Part shown: in pieces, positions 34,275-49,704 of the stretch
Layout: each line of letters begins with the position of its first letter
Position numbering within the stretch: the first letter of the stretch is position 1
Assembly (NCBI GenBank): GCA_016758965.1
Contig: JAEPRB010000056.1
Location: 62,001 to 126,000 of the forward strand
Length of the DNA: 64,000 nucleotides
Source: Circinella minor
Lineage: Eukaryota > Mucoromycota > Mucoromycetes > Mucorales > Lichtheimiaceae
Reading direction: 5' to 3'
The notes under the pieces: model-generated
What the model saw: only the letters and a program-made list of their open reading frames with translations
Told to the model about the DNA's origin: nothing
The model's database searches: none
Program-made: the position numbers and the translations under genes

Positions 34275-36009
34275 TAGGAAAAGAGACTGGAACTTGGTGT
34301 AGAGAGGTGCAAGTTATATATTTATAATTGGATATAATAAAAAGTATTATATTTTTAATATTAAAGGAAAAAAAAAAAAGAATAATGACAGCCCTTAATT
34401 CAATAAAAAAGCAGAAAGAAACAAAAAAAAAATCACCCCTAAGTTGTTTCCCGCAAAAAGCACTTATTCCAGTTGGGGACTCATTTGCTCCGACCCTCTC
34501 TATTTTTCCAAAAGGAAGCACATACAGATGATTGTGATCGCCCCATCCGAAAAAAAAAATCTCGGGAATCGGATTCTCCCGAGCTGAACTTATCCCATTG
34601 ATTCAATTAAAGCATATCATGTTACGTATCCAATTATCCAAAAAAAATAAAATTTACTTGAAATGACAGTTTGTCATACATGTCTGTCATTCTGTGCTGA
34701 ATAATAAGTTGCTATGATACAATATACTATTATCTCTTTCTGTGAATTTCATTAAATAAACATGATACAAAGTATTTTCAGCGTAGAAATATAAATTTTT
34801 TAAATATAAGCTACCTTTTTCTTTCTTGTATAAATAAAATTCTACATTGAACAAAACCAAAGATATAAACATTTTGTCTTGAACTAATAGTAAAAATTCA
34901 TTCCTCATTTTGTTTTAAACAAAGTGATTTTCATAATATTCCAGAGATTGGTCACTATGATACAGGCTATAATAATAAGATATAAAAGATGGAATGTTTA
35001 TAACTGATATCAATCTAGACAAGTATTTTTCTTTTTTTTAAAAACCCCCGTAGTAAGGAGGGTCTTTTTCTTCATATTCAACCAGCAAGTTCACTGATAA
35101 TGAGAACGAGAATGTTTTTTTTCTATTGTTGCACTATTAGTTACGTATGGTTTTTAAATACATATTAGCTCTTTTTTTAAAAAAAAATAAAAATAAAAAG
35201 TACCAAGTACGATTTGATATTATGTTGGTAAAAAAGTACTTATAAAAGGAAAATTATTCTGTTTAACTTTCACTTTAAGTATGATATAAGAGCAATCTAA
35301 TTTGGATATAGAAATTTAGTAAGGAGTATGCGTATGTATGGTAGTAAACTACTTTTTTCTTATTTTTTTGAAAGCATATTTATTAGGGGAATATAAAATG
35401 ATATTCTGATTATATCTGAACAAAAAAAAATTGAGTATTTATGGTAAGCATTTTTAAGAAACAGAGAGCTATACTATGTTAAAAAAATTCGTTGAATCCT
35501 CGAGATTCTCTTTTTATGCACACTTTTGGATGGACATATTTTTATCTGTTCAAGTAAGGTAAATAATTTATTTTGTGATTCGAAAAGTTTATGGATGCGT
35601 CAATATATAAAAACATATATAACCAAATCATCGCACCATGACTTTTCACAATTTGTCACTTAATTAACCTATGCTAAAAAAGAAGAAGTTTTGTACTGAA
35701 AGCATATATCTTTGTCGTCGCTCATTTGACGGTTTGAATAAAAAAAGCATCTACTTTGAGTTTTCAAATTACTAGTAATCTATATGAAAAGAACTTACTC
35801 CCTTTTCTAATATTTAGTTTTCTTTTGATAACCGAATTATACATCTTTGAACAATTACATATTCATCCTGACAACCTTTCAGTAGTAAAAATTAGCTTGT
35901 TTTGTTTATGTTTCTTAGGAAAATATCATATGAGTTAGATCAGTAACGAGGTTATCGGATATTATTGGCACTTTTTATAAGTAAGGCAATTGTCGTTGCT
36001 GTTTCTCTT

Positions 36010-36043
<34 letters not shown>

Positions 36044-37496
36044 ACATTTAAAATTTGGTATTACTGAAGCCTATTGATAATAATTCCTGGTAAATATACC
36101 GCGATCACTAAAAAGTGTGAAATTTATGTTTACAATATATAGCCCATCAACAAAAAATATAGAAGTAAAGGTTAAAGTGAGAGAAAATGGATAAACAATA
36201 AATGTAATACGACTTGCTTTTATACACTTTGTTCTTATCGTGTTAATTAAAACATTTACCAAATTAATATCTGGAATAATACACTAAAACCTAGGTAGAT
36301 AATTTAAATATTTTTCAGCAACAAGATTTCTCTCTGAGGAAACGTAGCCTTAACAATCAATATGAAGAAGGCATTAATATAAGAAACAATAAGTTCATTA
36401 CATGATGAGTGGTTGTGTTACCACAACTATTCGCAGAATAGGCTAACGGTTATATTAATTTAATCCAGTTTTCCATTCATCCGAAAGATATATTTTATTA
36501 TGGCTCAGTTTTAAGATGAGAATAGATATAATTTATAATAAAAGTAAAAGAGACAAAAATATTTTGTTGATTGTTACTTTCTTTGTTTGAAATATTTAGT
36601 TAGAATAGTAGTAAAATGGTTAAAAGGATGCAATATAAAAAAATAATGTTTATTTAATATTTGCATCAATGATCATTGACGTAATCTGCAACTGTGGCGG
36701 ATTGGATATCAGAAAATGGAAAAGAATGAAAGAATGAAGACCATTCCCCTCCTCACCAGCCACCACTGAAAATCAAATTGAAAAATTGATGACGTTTTAG
36801 GCTTAAACATTTCACGTGTTTTTAATTTTTTTTTTGTTTCTTGAGTTATGATTGTAACACCAAGAAATATATGTGAACCGCGAAAACACTCTTCCATTTA
36901 TCTAAAATTTATATAATTATAGCCTGTATTATAATATTAGAATCAATTCTCCCTATTTTTATTTTTCGTACTAATATAAATAATAATAAGGGAAAAAAAA
37001 AAAGAGAAAAAGAAAACTGAAACTGTTTCAAAAATTAATAACAAAAAGTAATAGTAAAAAGTTCAAAAATAGAAGATATTAAAAATAATCATTCTTGGCA
37101 CCACAATAGTACAAGAAGAAGAAAAAGTAATGATATGCAGGTGCAACAAAGTAATTCCAACTGAATGGTTTTATCCACATGAGGTAATAAAGCTTCTGGC
37201 TAAAGGTCAAAACGAGTGTAGCCAAACCAGGAAACGGTTGGCGGTCAGCCAAAATGGGAGAGAGAAAATCAAACGAAAAGCAGTTAATATTTTCTTTAAC
37301 TAAAAAGATATATTATTATATTATTACTTTTACCAAGCTTATTTTTTATTTCTTTTTCTCCTATTTTTTAATATTCCTTTTCTTTTTTTTTCTCATTTGA
37401 ACCCTTCTTTTTTTTCTTCGTTTTGTTCTATTTCTTTTTTTCTCTTTCTTAACTTTTACTTTTTAATTTTTATAATTTTTCTTTATTGAACAAAAG
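34275..37496. other. 3.2-kb gene-free region
   Basis: No exon-like series was found. It contains a long poly-T run (about 36011-36040) and scattered A/T tracts. The last ~200 bp before 37497 are strongly T/C-rich, as expected for the RhoGEF promoter/5' UTR. Confidence 0.5.
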
Positions 37497-40400
37497 ATGT
37501 CTGGTGTTCCACCATCACCAACAGTTATTTTTGGAGGTGATAATAACGGTAATAACGGTAATCCATATCAACATCAAGGTGCATATGCTATTCGACCACG
37601 TCAACCTTCTTTACAGCAACAACAACACCAACGACAACAGTATTTACCACCGCCACTGATATCTCCTCCACTGCCTGCTCCTTCAGACCCTAATAACATA
37701 CCAGAAGATGTAAAAAAAAGTTATATGCGCCAACAATTACCCGTACGAAAACAAAGTTTAGCTGCAGCCGCAACAGCAGCTAAAGCAGTAAACGCGTTTT
37801 ATACACATAGCAAGACAACAAGACATCCTAGTAATGCCAGTGATGAATCAACTAATGACCCTACGACTCCTCCACCTATGTCCTCTCCACCTTCCCTTTT
37901 TGCTGGCAAGAAGAGAACTGATAATAATAATAATAGTAATAATAGTAATAAAGAGGAGAAACATGTGTCATTTGGGGGTACAACTCCATTAGTGATACAA
38001 TCAGAACCACGACCATCATTTGAATCTTTATCAACATTTTCTGAAGAGGATGAAGAAGAAGAGGAAGAAGAAGAGTATGAAACTATTAATGAAGAAGATG
38101 AAGACAATGACGATGATGATGATAATGGTGATAAAACCACTGGTATGAAAAGAAGCTTTTTTTTTTTGTGTTGTACATAATTCTTTGCGGTGTTTCTATA
38201 TTTCATCCATCTTTTTTCTCATAACCCAACGATCTACACATATGAATCTGATTACTTTATTTTTTTAAACTATAATAGAGGATGGAATATCGAGTCATAC
38301 CGAAGATAATGATGATGAAGAAGAAGAAGAAGAAGAAGAGGCGCTGGTCGCTCAACTAAAACAACCTATGCAAAAATTAGCTGTTGTATCACCCATGGCC
38401 TATGACACTGAAGACCAGCAAAATGCTTTCTTTTCACATTATGCTCAACTTGATGTTAATATGAAAGGTAAAACTAGTAATAGACCTGGTAACAAAGTTG
38501 CTTTACTTTCATATATTGCCATGGAGATGTACAAACGAATATTACCTGACGACGTGATCAAAGACGGAGTTGAATTTCACTATCTCTTTACGGGAAAAGA
38601 AGCTGTGGTACTGATTTAATGCTTTTTTTTTTCATGTCACACCAAGCCGAGATTTAAAAAAAAGTAATAATAACAATTGATTTACTTTTTTTTAGGATCA
38701 AATTATTGATATTTCCGTTGGTAGTGATCGAAATCGTGCGTTAATGATTGGTCGTACCTTGGAATCATTGGATGTTTTTCATGGAATTGATGGTGAACGA
38801 CGATTTATGGACGCTGCTAGTGAATTATATCGATTTACTGCTAAAACAATTGAATTTGCTCAAGGTAACAAAAATAAAACATACATGTATATATATATAT
38901 ATTTGTCTTTGTGCGTCCGTCTGTGCGTTGTTTATTATAAAGAATGTATTTGTTTATTAAAAAGAAAAAAAAAAACTTAGGTGATGGTGACACAAAATTA
39001 GCTACAGGTGTCTTCACGTCGCAAACACCGTGTTATTCTCCTACTTGCACTACTGATCGACCTTGTTACTCAAATTGTTGTCCTAAAGTGAAAAGGGTAA
39101 TTTTTTATTTTTGGGAAAAATCAATAACAAGAACGAACTCATATAATGAATTTAATACTTAAAAAACATGAACAATAATAAATTAGAGGATAAAACGAAC
39201 AAGGAGTCAATATGCACGTCCTGATAAGGTAAATAAATAAAGAATATTACAATTTTTCTTTTGTAATACTACTTCAACTACTATAAAAAAAGCCAAATAT
39301 GACGAAGATCACATTTTGTTTTCAATTAAACTGATCGTATCACATCTTGAAATATATAATAATTTCTATATAGAGAACTTCACGTGCATTATGGGTTCAT
39401 TCAGTACCAAAAGCAGTCATTGCTGCCACCCCACCACAAGAGCGAAAACGTCAAGAGTGTATTTATGAGCTTATCTATACGGAAGAAGATTTTGCTCGTG
39501 ATCTTGAATATGTAAATAATGTAAGACTTGTTGATGTTTTTTTTTAAGAAAGCAACATCTATATCAATAACAAACTCATTTGTATCAAAATCCATAAAAA
39601 TTTAGTACTGGATCAAACCACTGACAACAGCAGGTGATAGCATCATTTCGGGGTCAGAAAAACGCGAACAACTCGTGCAACAAATATTCTGGAATATTGC
39701 AGAAATAGAAAAGATTAGCTCAGCCCTTTCCTCTGCCTTGGTTCAAAGACGTAAAGAACAGGAGGTCATTGACATGATTGGTGATGTGATGATGGCTTTT
39801 GTTTATCAGTTTGAGCCTTATGTAGCTTATGGTTCTCATCAAGTCATTGGTAAACATCATTTCGAACTCGAAAAGCGACGAAATCAAAAATTCGCTCAAT
39901 TTGTAAAAGCAACAGAGCGTAAACCACAATCACGTCGATTGGAATTGAATGGATATTTAACAAAGCCTACAACTCGGTTGGGTCGTTACAATTTACTTTT
40001 ACGTGAAATTTTAAAAAATACACCCCAAGGAAACCCAGATCGTGAAATTATACCCCAGGCCATGAATGCTATTGCTAATCTTTTAGCACGTGTGAATGAA
40101 GAAACAGGCCGTGTTGAGCAGCAATTTACACTTCAACAGATTGATGAACGAATGGCTTTTAAATCCACTAGTATCTTCGTGGTAAGTTGTTGTTTCTTTG
40201 TTGAGAGTACAAATAGATGGGAAAACCATTCCTGTTTTTTTTTTTTTTTTGGTTAATTAATCATTTTATAACGACGAACGAATAGGATTTGAAATTACGG
40301 GATGCAGAACGAGAGTTAGTTATGCAAGGAAAGATGAAACGAAAAGGTCATGGTTCTTCTGAAGATTTACAAGTATTTTTATTCGATCATTATCTTGTAT

Positions 40401-41017
40401 TTGCCAAAATTAAAACGCATAATCATGCTGAACATTTTAAAATATCAAGAAAGGTAAGAATAATAAAAATATTGATCAAGCAAGAAAGTGAAAGAAAAAA
40501 AAAACTAAAAAATAGCATCACTGTCGTCTATGTATAATGATAGCCCATTCCTTTGGACGTACTTTCCCTATCCGTCGTCGATATTCCCGCTAATGGCAAA
40601 AGCCGGCCCACTACCCCATCTTCGGCCACTACACCATCCACAGGAACAAGTACTAATTCTAACAGTAGTATTATTGCTTCACCAAGACCATCCACATCAT
40701 CCGATACTACCACTACTACTTCTTCAGCAACATCAGCATTGAAACCAATCCTTTCTTCTTCATCGAGTTCATCTACTAATAATGTTACTGGCATTATATT
40801 CTACCATCATGGTCGTGGTGGAGTACCTCCTATGACATTATACGCTAGCTCTATGGCAACGCGAGATCTATGGGTTGAAAAGATTTTTTCACAAAAGGAA
40901 AAATTCATGTTAAAAGAATCTTCTGCGGTGGAACAACCTCCTCTTACAAAACAAATGTCAAATAGTAGTAGTACAAGCAGTACTATAACTCCTACCCTAG
41001 TAATAAATACAACATAA
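37497..41017 (+). CDS. Rho guanine nucleotide exchange factor, Rom2-like (DEP-DH-PH, no CNH)
   Basis: Nine exons (37497-38142, 38279-38607, 38696-38864, 38981-39096, 39187-39228, 39374-39520, 39606-40181, 40286-40453, 40544-41017) encode 888 aa, all junctions in phase. After a disordered, Pro/Gln/acidic N-terminus comes a DEP-like region (~290-380: KVALLSYIAMEMYKRILPDD, FTGKEAVDQIIDI). The DH domain follows (~455-655: RQECIYELIYTEEDFARDLE, SSALVQRRKEQEVI, LTKPTTRLGRYNLLLREILK). A PH domain (~690-850: VFLFDHYLVFAKIK, then LYASSMATRDLWVEKIF) is interrupted by a Ser/Thr/Pro-rich insert. This is the order of fungal Rho1 GEFs that feed the cell-wall integrity pathway. Rom1/2-type proteins continue into a CNH domain; here a TAA follows the PH domain and none is found downstream. 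Confidence 0.9.
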
Positions 41018-41637
41018 TTGATAAAATAATATTAAGATAATATAAATAAAAAAACATCTAATATAATATAATCTAATATAATCTAATATAATAAAATTTT
41101 CTATTGGCGCTAATTTATATCCTACCCTCCCTTAACCACCATTTTTTGTACTACCGGTTGTCAAGAAATCTTTCCATTTTTATACACAATTCTAATTAAC
41201 CTTTTCTCTCTTAAATCTTTTTGTGTTGCTGGAAAAAAAAAGTTTATATTTTTTTAATGACATGAAAAAAAAAAGGAAAATTACAAAGAATAAGTGAAGA
41301 AAAAAAATGACATGCATACAAAAAAAAAGAAAAATGAAGAGAAAAACATAAAATGTAAGGATATCCTGTGTGCTTGGTGCGTTTTCTATATATATAAATA
41401 AATAATAATACTAGTAATAATGATAATAAAAAAAATAGAAAGATGACGATGCAAGTTTAAAATAACATGGTTTTGGGTATATGACGACGAGGTTAAAAAA
41501 AAGAAATAATGAATGGAGATACTGTAATGAGTGCATAATTATAACACAACACGATAACGTGATGGAAATAATATAATGAAGGGAGGGTATGATAGTAGTA
41601 ATAGTATAAAGATAAAAAAAAGAAATCATTAACGGCT
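41018..41637. other. Intergenic, 3' flank of the RhoGEF
   Basis: Begins with several AATATAATCT repeats (about 41055-41095). No CNH-coding sequence or other gene was seen. Confidence 0.5.
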
Positions 41638-41841
41638 TTAAGCATGTGGACAATGAGCTTCATGAGCGAATATCGAAACGTCAACACCACACTTGGGACA
41701 GAATTCCGTGTTATATTGGTGAAGATGACACGTCAGCATTTGGTGGACATTATTTGATTTAACAGTACAAGAAGTAGTAGTCGTCATGTTATTGATCGTC
41801 GTAGTAGCGGAAGAAACAATAATATTATCAATGATATGCAT
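41638..41841 (-). CDS. Small Cys/His-rich protein (possible zinc ribbon)
   Basis: A 67-residue frame starts MHIIDNIIVSSATTTINNMT and ends with CHLHQYNTEFCPKCG, then HEAHCPHA. The spacing C-x2-H ... C-x2-C ... H-x3-C-x-H could bind one or two zinc ions. The frame can be extended upstream (to 41970) through a hydrophobic, Ile/Phe-rich stretch of poor composition, which I consider untranslated. No family was recognised; it may be a single-exon microprotein or the last exon of a gene whose upstream part I cannot see. Confidence 0.4.
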   Translation of the reverse strand: MHIIDNIIVSSATTTINNMTTTTSCTVKSNNVHQMLTCHLHQYNTEFCPKCGVDVSIFAHEAHCPHA

Positions 41842-44668
41842 GGTTATAATAATAGTAATAATAATAATAGCAATAATAAAAAAAAAAGCTTGTTTGGTTC
41901 TTAAAAAAGGCTTATAATTTAAAAAAGAAGTGAGAAAAAAAAAGAAAGAAAGAAAAAATATTCCCTTCATTTATATAGCCAAGAGGCGAGCAATGAATTG
42001 AACCCGTAATAGGGGGCAAGCTACAAATTTTCCCGCTAATAATCGCGTTGTACACGCACCATAAAAATGGACTGAATCCAAGAACAATTCTAATTCCCAC
42101 TTTATCCTTCTTGGCGAAAAAGCACCTTCAAAAATTAGCAACGGCGATTACCCGACATGTTATACTTGCCAATTTAGCGAAAGGTCTAAATATTTTAACT
42201 TTTTTTTTTATTAACTATCGGACGGGGACTCCTTTTTTTCCGGTTTATTAAGAAGAAAAAGGGAAAATAAAATAATAATAATAATGAAAAGATTAATAAG
42301 AATAAAAACCATTCAATAAGCTTGCTTTCATCAATTTCTTTCAACAACCTCCTCTTTACCTAACCATCATGATTTTATTTGATGGTAAAGATATTCTTTC
42401 ATTTAAAGTTCTTATTGATCTCTTTTTCTGATTCCTTCTCTCTATAGCTAAAAAAAAAACATTATGATTTTGTCCGATACGTATTAAGTTCTACGTGAGC
42501 TCTTTTTTTCTCTTTTCGTATCTTATGAGTCCTGTAATACGCGTTATAACAACCCCTTGTATCTTTTATTTAGAGGTCATATGCAATCTGTCAAGCGTGC
42601 CACAAAGATGGCTTGAAAGGTTAATTGAGCCACAATCATTCTGATTGGTCCAGTAATTATTGGGTTCAATGAATTGGCAATAAATCAGCATACTTTAACT
42701 TCCATGTGGGCATGTTATGCTTGTTTATTAGCGTGTAACCATCCACACATTTAAATGACGAAATGACTGCAACCTTACTTTCTTTTTGGTTGGGTCCATC
42801 ACCATTACCATTACCATTATTATTTCAGCCAGAAAGAAATTAGTCACCTCCTTAATACCCTCATGAATTGTCTGAAACAAAACACAATTTAATAACAAAA
42901 AAAAAACACGTTTAACCACGTTTCGTATGTTTTACTTTATTTTCTTCCTCCTTTTTTTCTTCTTAACTCACTTCCCCATATAACAACTCCGGTTTGATGA
43001 ACCACGAAAAAACGTCATCTTGATTAAAAAAAAAAAGACAATATAGATTGTGAAGTCTTATTTACTTGATTACACAGGCTAATAAATAAACTCATTTTTA
43101 TTAACCCAAAACCACGCGATATTATTATAAACTTTTTTTTTTCTTTCAAATAAATAATATGTTTGATATATCAACACCGCCTCCCTTTTATTCTTCCTGT
43201 GTTCCCGCTCCACATAAATTTATGTATAATTATGTATAAATTATTGACAGGTTAATCAATCTTTTTATATTACAACATGATTCTGGTTTTTATTTTTTCG
43301 GAATTAAACTTTTTTATCATGATTATTAAGGGACACAAAAAGAAGCGATCGAAAAAAAAAGATCGGAGTGATCTTTTGTTAATTACTAAAGATGGCGTAC
43401 CCCTTCCTTTTTTTGTCAAAAATTATAGGCTTATTGAAAATACAACATTAACCTACGATGATGATAATCATAAAACTAGCTATAATAAACGATCACAGTT
43501 ATGCCAAAAAGATTAAAACGGGGAAAGTATTTGTGCACAAATTTGGCATTTTAAGTTGGAGAAAAAAAAATTATTGTCATTAGTATATATACATGTACTA
43601 TCATCATAGGCTAGTGATAACATGGTTATTATCCACGCACTAGATGGACGTATTCGATCGTTATCTAATTTACGTATACGGTAATAAACCCTCATACTAT
43701 TGTCACTCTAGCATTATTAACTCTCACTTGCTTTTTTCATAATCTTTGTCTTACATCATTGTATTAACATTCAATATAAACTATAATCTTTTGGATTAAA
43801 CTAATAAACAAATAATATAATACAGGCAATTCAAATATTATTATTTTATTTTCACGCTACTTTCTTCATCTGTTTTTAACGAGACGCTCATTATCAAACA
43901 TTTATCTTTATGGTAATTACTACTGTCGGGTAATTGTATACATCTTTGCAAATAAAACTTTGAAAATAATAATGATTGTGATCTTTCTGATGTGTACGTA
44001 TGCTACACAACGGAATTTGTATGGCCAATTAATTTTTCTACCGAGCAAGCCCGTGAAATGATGTGATAATGTTCTTCTTTATTCTCTCGGCATATATTAA
44101 TACTCTAAATCGATGTCATGATCGTTTTTGTCTGAATCAATTACAATATGCCACACTTAGGCTATTCTTCTCAAGCGGTCATTACTTTGAGTACAACTTA
44201 ATATATAACAGATGTATATCCTTGTCTTGATAACGTTTACTTTTAAAATTTGATTAAATGACTAAAAAACAACATTGGTTGTTTTTCTATTTAAAATGAC
44301 TCCTCCAACTGTCAATATGAAAAGTATTTAAAAAATTTAGGATTTGCCTAATTCGGAAGCGGGTGGGTTTGTGCATGATTGCCGTGGCAACTGTAATAAA
44401 TGAGAAATACAAAGAGCCATTTAGTAACAAGTAGCTATCTAAAAATCAAAAGCTTATGTATACAAGGTAATTGTTCTATCCAACAAAAAAAAAGTTTGTA
44501 TAATATGTATCATCTTGGCAACGACTAAAACAACGATGATTTTTTTTTGGTTCTAGGATTATTGTCTCCGCCCTATACAGAAGAGATATACAGTACAGAC
44601 CGATTTTAAAAAGGAAACGATCTCTTTTTATTATTTTAACTATACAGAAACCATTAAATAAATAAAAA
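41842..44668. other. 2.8-kb gene-free region
   Basis: No convincing gene. Three ATTGG words (inverted CCAAT) fall within about 40 bp near 42640-42680. The open frame at 43277-43516 has a basic stretch but no domain, splice context or start context to support it. Confidence 0.45.
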
Positions 44669-46184
44669 ATGACAGAAACTGAAGAGAATCTTAACGATAG
44701 TGGACAAATCATATACGATTGGAATCCACCCACTGGTATTTTAGAAAATTATACTTATCAAGGAGAACCCATTACTAAAACTGAGGTATATATATATATA
44801 TATATATATATAACGGATCTCTTTAAAAATTAAAGGAAAAATGAATCACAGTTTGGAGACTCTCTAAGAATAAAACGCGCGTCTATTTATTATTGTATTA
44901 GATGACCTCCATGTTTGAACGGCATAAAACTCGAGAATACAAAGGACATAAGGAAAAAGTACATACAGTTGCATGGAATAGTGACGGTCGACGAATAGCT
45001 TCTGGATCTGTAGATAAAACAGCACGCGTTTGGAATCCTCATCGAGTAAAATATAATTTTTCCCTCTATTTTTTTTTTCTTTTCAACAAAATTTATAAAA
45101 TGGAGATCAGTAAAAGAAAAATAGAGACTGACATAGATATTATTGTTATTGTATATATAGCCAGAACTTAAATATTCAACGGAACTAAAAGGACATACTG
45201 ATAGTGTAGACCAATTGGATTGGGATCCGACACATCCAGATCGACTCGCTACAGCATCATGCGATAAAACAGCAAGATTATGGGATCAACGATGTAAGAA
45301 CAGCACGACAAAAGAGATCAATGGATAGTATTTTTTTCTAATATAATGATTGTATATAGCTGGTAAATGTACAGCAGTAGTACAAACAGGAGGAGAAAAC
45401 ATTAATATTTGTTGGAGTCCGGATGGAAACTCAATTGCTGTTGGTGACAAGAATGATACTATCAGTTTTATTGAAACAAGAACACATACCATTTTCCATA
45501 CACAAAAACATACAATGGAAGTCAATGAAATTGCTTGGAATAATGCAAACAATTTATTTTTTGTTACGACAGGACAAGGGACCATTCGTTGTTATGATTT
45601 CCCTGACACAAAACTTCTTTATACTTTACGAGGACATACAGCAAATTGTTATTGTGTTGAAGCAGATCCTACAGGCCGTTATTTGGCTGCTGGATCAGCA
45701 GATGCTTCAGTTACTTTATGGGATATGAAAACATTTAACTGTATACGATCATTTTCTGAACTGACGTATGTATTACTATTGCTATTCGATATAGCTTGTT
45801 AAGAAGGGGATTTTTTTTATTCACTAATAAAATAAATATAATAGTTGGCCGGTCCGAACACTCAGTTTCAGTTACGATGGGCAGTTTATTGCTTCTGCAT
45901 CCGAAGATAGTTTCATCGACATTGTAAGATCTATTTCTCTTTTTCTCGTTCTCTATTATTGATGAGTTAATACGTTAACCTAATAACTGATTATCATTGT
46001 ATATGTATAGTCTCATGTGGAAAGTGGACAATCCGTACACCATATTGAATGTTCTGCTGCTATGAATACTGTTGCTTGGCATCCAAGGGATTATTATTTA
46101 GCTTACGCTGGTGATGAACAATCAGCAGATAACAAATATGCTGGCAATCTTAGAATCTTTAGTATAAAGGGTCCAAAGAGTTAA
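44669..46184 (+). CDS. THOC3: THO complex subunit 3 (WD40 protein, Tex1/THOC3)
   Basis: Subunit of the THO/TREX complex, which couples transcription to mRNA export in the nucleus. Exons 44669-44785, 44902-45045, 45161-45293, 45360-45765, 45845-45923 and 46011-46184 give 350 aa, matching human THOC3 (351). Six to seven WD repeats are visible: REYKGHKEKVHTVAWNSDGR...TARVWNP, ELKGHTDSVDQLDWDP...TARLWDQR, NINICWSPDGNSIAVGDKND, VNEIAWNNANNLFFVTTGQG, LRGHTANCYCVEADPTGRYL and TLSFSYDGQFIASASEDSFI. The C-terminus NTVAWHPRDYYLAYAGDE is typical of THOC3. Confidence 0.95.
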
Positions 46185-46417
46185 AAAGAATTTATTATTT
46201 TTTCATCACTCTTAAAATAAAAAGTTTATTATTCACTTTATAATCGAGTTATCTATCAGTCTTTGTTGGTACAAAATATAAATACATTTACAGTAGTACC
46301 TGCCAAAAAACCAAAGCGGAGTTTTTCATAACTTATGAAGGAACTATTCATTCGATTACGCGTTCTACACCTTTTTTTTTCTTCTTTAAATACACATAAC
46401 TTTTTATTCTTATAACC

Positions 46418-48013
<1,596 letters not shown>

Positions 48014-48110
48014 ATATGTTTTTTTATATCTTTTCTTTCATCTTTATTTTGCATTCACTATTATATAAAAAATATATAAATATAACCCTTATAACCTAAT
48101 ATCTTTATTA

Positions 48111-49704
48111 TTATGCTATACTACTGATAATGTTTTCATTATTACTATTAATAACCATGTCATTGTTATTGTTATTATTACGATCCTTCCAAGCAATCAC
48201 TTTTCCTTGTTTTAATCGTTCAATTGCCTTTCCAATATTTTCAATATGGACTTCCAATGAAAGAACATCGGGTGATACTACGGGAACAACTACATGGGAT
48301 CTTAATTCTTCAAGATCCATTTGAAAACTTTCCATTGCATTCAACATATACATCAATTGATGCGCTGCTTTGCCTCGTTGAACTTCAAAATTTGTTAATA
48401 ATTGTAAATTTTCTTCTACCAAAGGTCTCCTTAGCCCTTTTCCTTGAATTAAGTTAAGGAGATCTGCAAGTATATCGGGCTTCTCCATATTTTGATAGCT
48501 TTTTTCTTGAATTGAAATTTCATGGATTGTAAGAAGGTCTTGTTCCAAGTCTGTCATTGACATCTGAGCTGCTTCAATAGCAAGAATCAATCGTCGCGCT
48601 TCTTTTTCTATATATATATATATTAGGAAACAAAAAGTAAAATCAGAAAACGTTGAACATGAAAAATAAAATTTTTTATTGTTACCAACAAGAGCCATGG
48701 CACTTTCATAAATAACTCGTAATTCTTGTTTGCTTGATTTTCGTAACTTGGCATTGTCCAGTCTTTGGATAATAAAAGTGTTATATGTGATAAGGTTATC
48801 AAGGACACCTTTGGTTCGTGCTTGAAGACTCTGTGATAATATATCTCAATTGTTTATATAATTGATAAGATCTAACACTTCTTTGTGCTCATTACCAAAC
48901 ACGTTCCTACTTTAATTTTATATTACATACCTGGATATCTTTACCAAATTGTCTCGAACGCATCAAATAATCCCCCAATTTTTCTTGAAATAAATCTGCG
49001 CTCATTAAATTGGAATATTTAACCATAACTTGTAAATCGCGTGTAGCCAATTCAACTTGTTTCAATTCAAGTGCTGAGATAACTTCAGGTCCATTAGCTT
49101 GTACAATCATTCGATCATAAAGCAACTCTTGTGCTTTTATAAAATTGGAAAAGTCAGGTATATCAGTAGCTGTTTGACACATTGGTATGTAAGATTGAAT
49201 AATTGGTATTGAACATGTTGTATCAATGACACTATCAGAAACCGAACGGATGGTATATTTCACAACACTATAAACAACGGCAAGAGCAAGGAAGATCGAT
49301 AAAACAGGTTTCAAAAACATTAAGGATCCTTTTATAACATCTATTATAGTATAATATACAATGTTTAGACGAGTGTTTTCGACCATAATTTCTCATTATC
49401 TGTTGACAGAATAAATACCTAATAAAAACAATGGTATAAAATAAGATACTTCTTTTGGCCGCCTTGTATCAAAAAAATATGTTTCTGTTTTTGACAAAGG
49501 AGGTTGTTCTTCTGGTGGAGACGATATAAAATAATATTTATCTCTAACTGATTTTGACTTTGACTTTTGAATATACGGAACTTCTCCGTCGCCTGATTTC
49601 AATGATGAAGATGGTTGTAATTGTCGTTTAAAAGAAAACTCTTCAGGTATTAATATCGGTATGTCCGACAAAGGCTCGTCCTCACCAGGTTTTGATTTTA
49701 CCAT
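48111..49704 (-). CDS. Membrane-anchored coiled-coil protein, function unknown
   Basis: Exons 49419-49704, 48931-49340, 48686-48830 and 48111-48607 encode 445 aa in frame. The N-terminal ~85 residues are hydrophilic and Ser/Pro/Lys-rich. Two hydrophobic segments follow (YFIPLFLLG at the exon 1 end; LKPVLSIFLALAVVYSVVKY). The remainder is largely helical, with heptad-like stretches (FQEKLGDYLMRSRQFGKDIQ, LRVIYESAMALVEKEARRLI) and an Asn-run C-terminus. A hairpin or single anchor in an internal membrane with a long helical domain is likely. I do not recognise an orthologue. The ATG at 49704 was chosen; there is no better start upstream. Confidence 0.75.

Noticed and set aside
43277..43516. 79-codon frame with a Lys/Arg-rich segment
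   Set aside because: Composition partly protein-like, but no domain, no neighbouring exons and no promoter-like context.
44787..44812. (TA)n tracts here and at 8220, 9546, 24567, 29300, 47220 and 58631
   Set aside because: Ordinary microsatellites of an AT-rich genome, several inside introns; no special structure seen.
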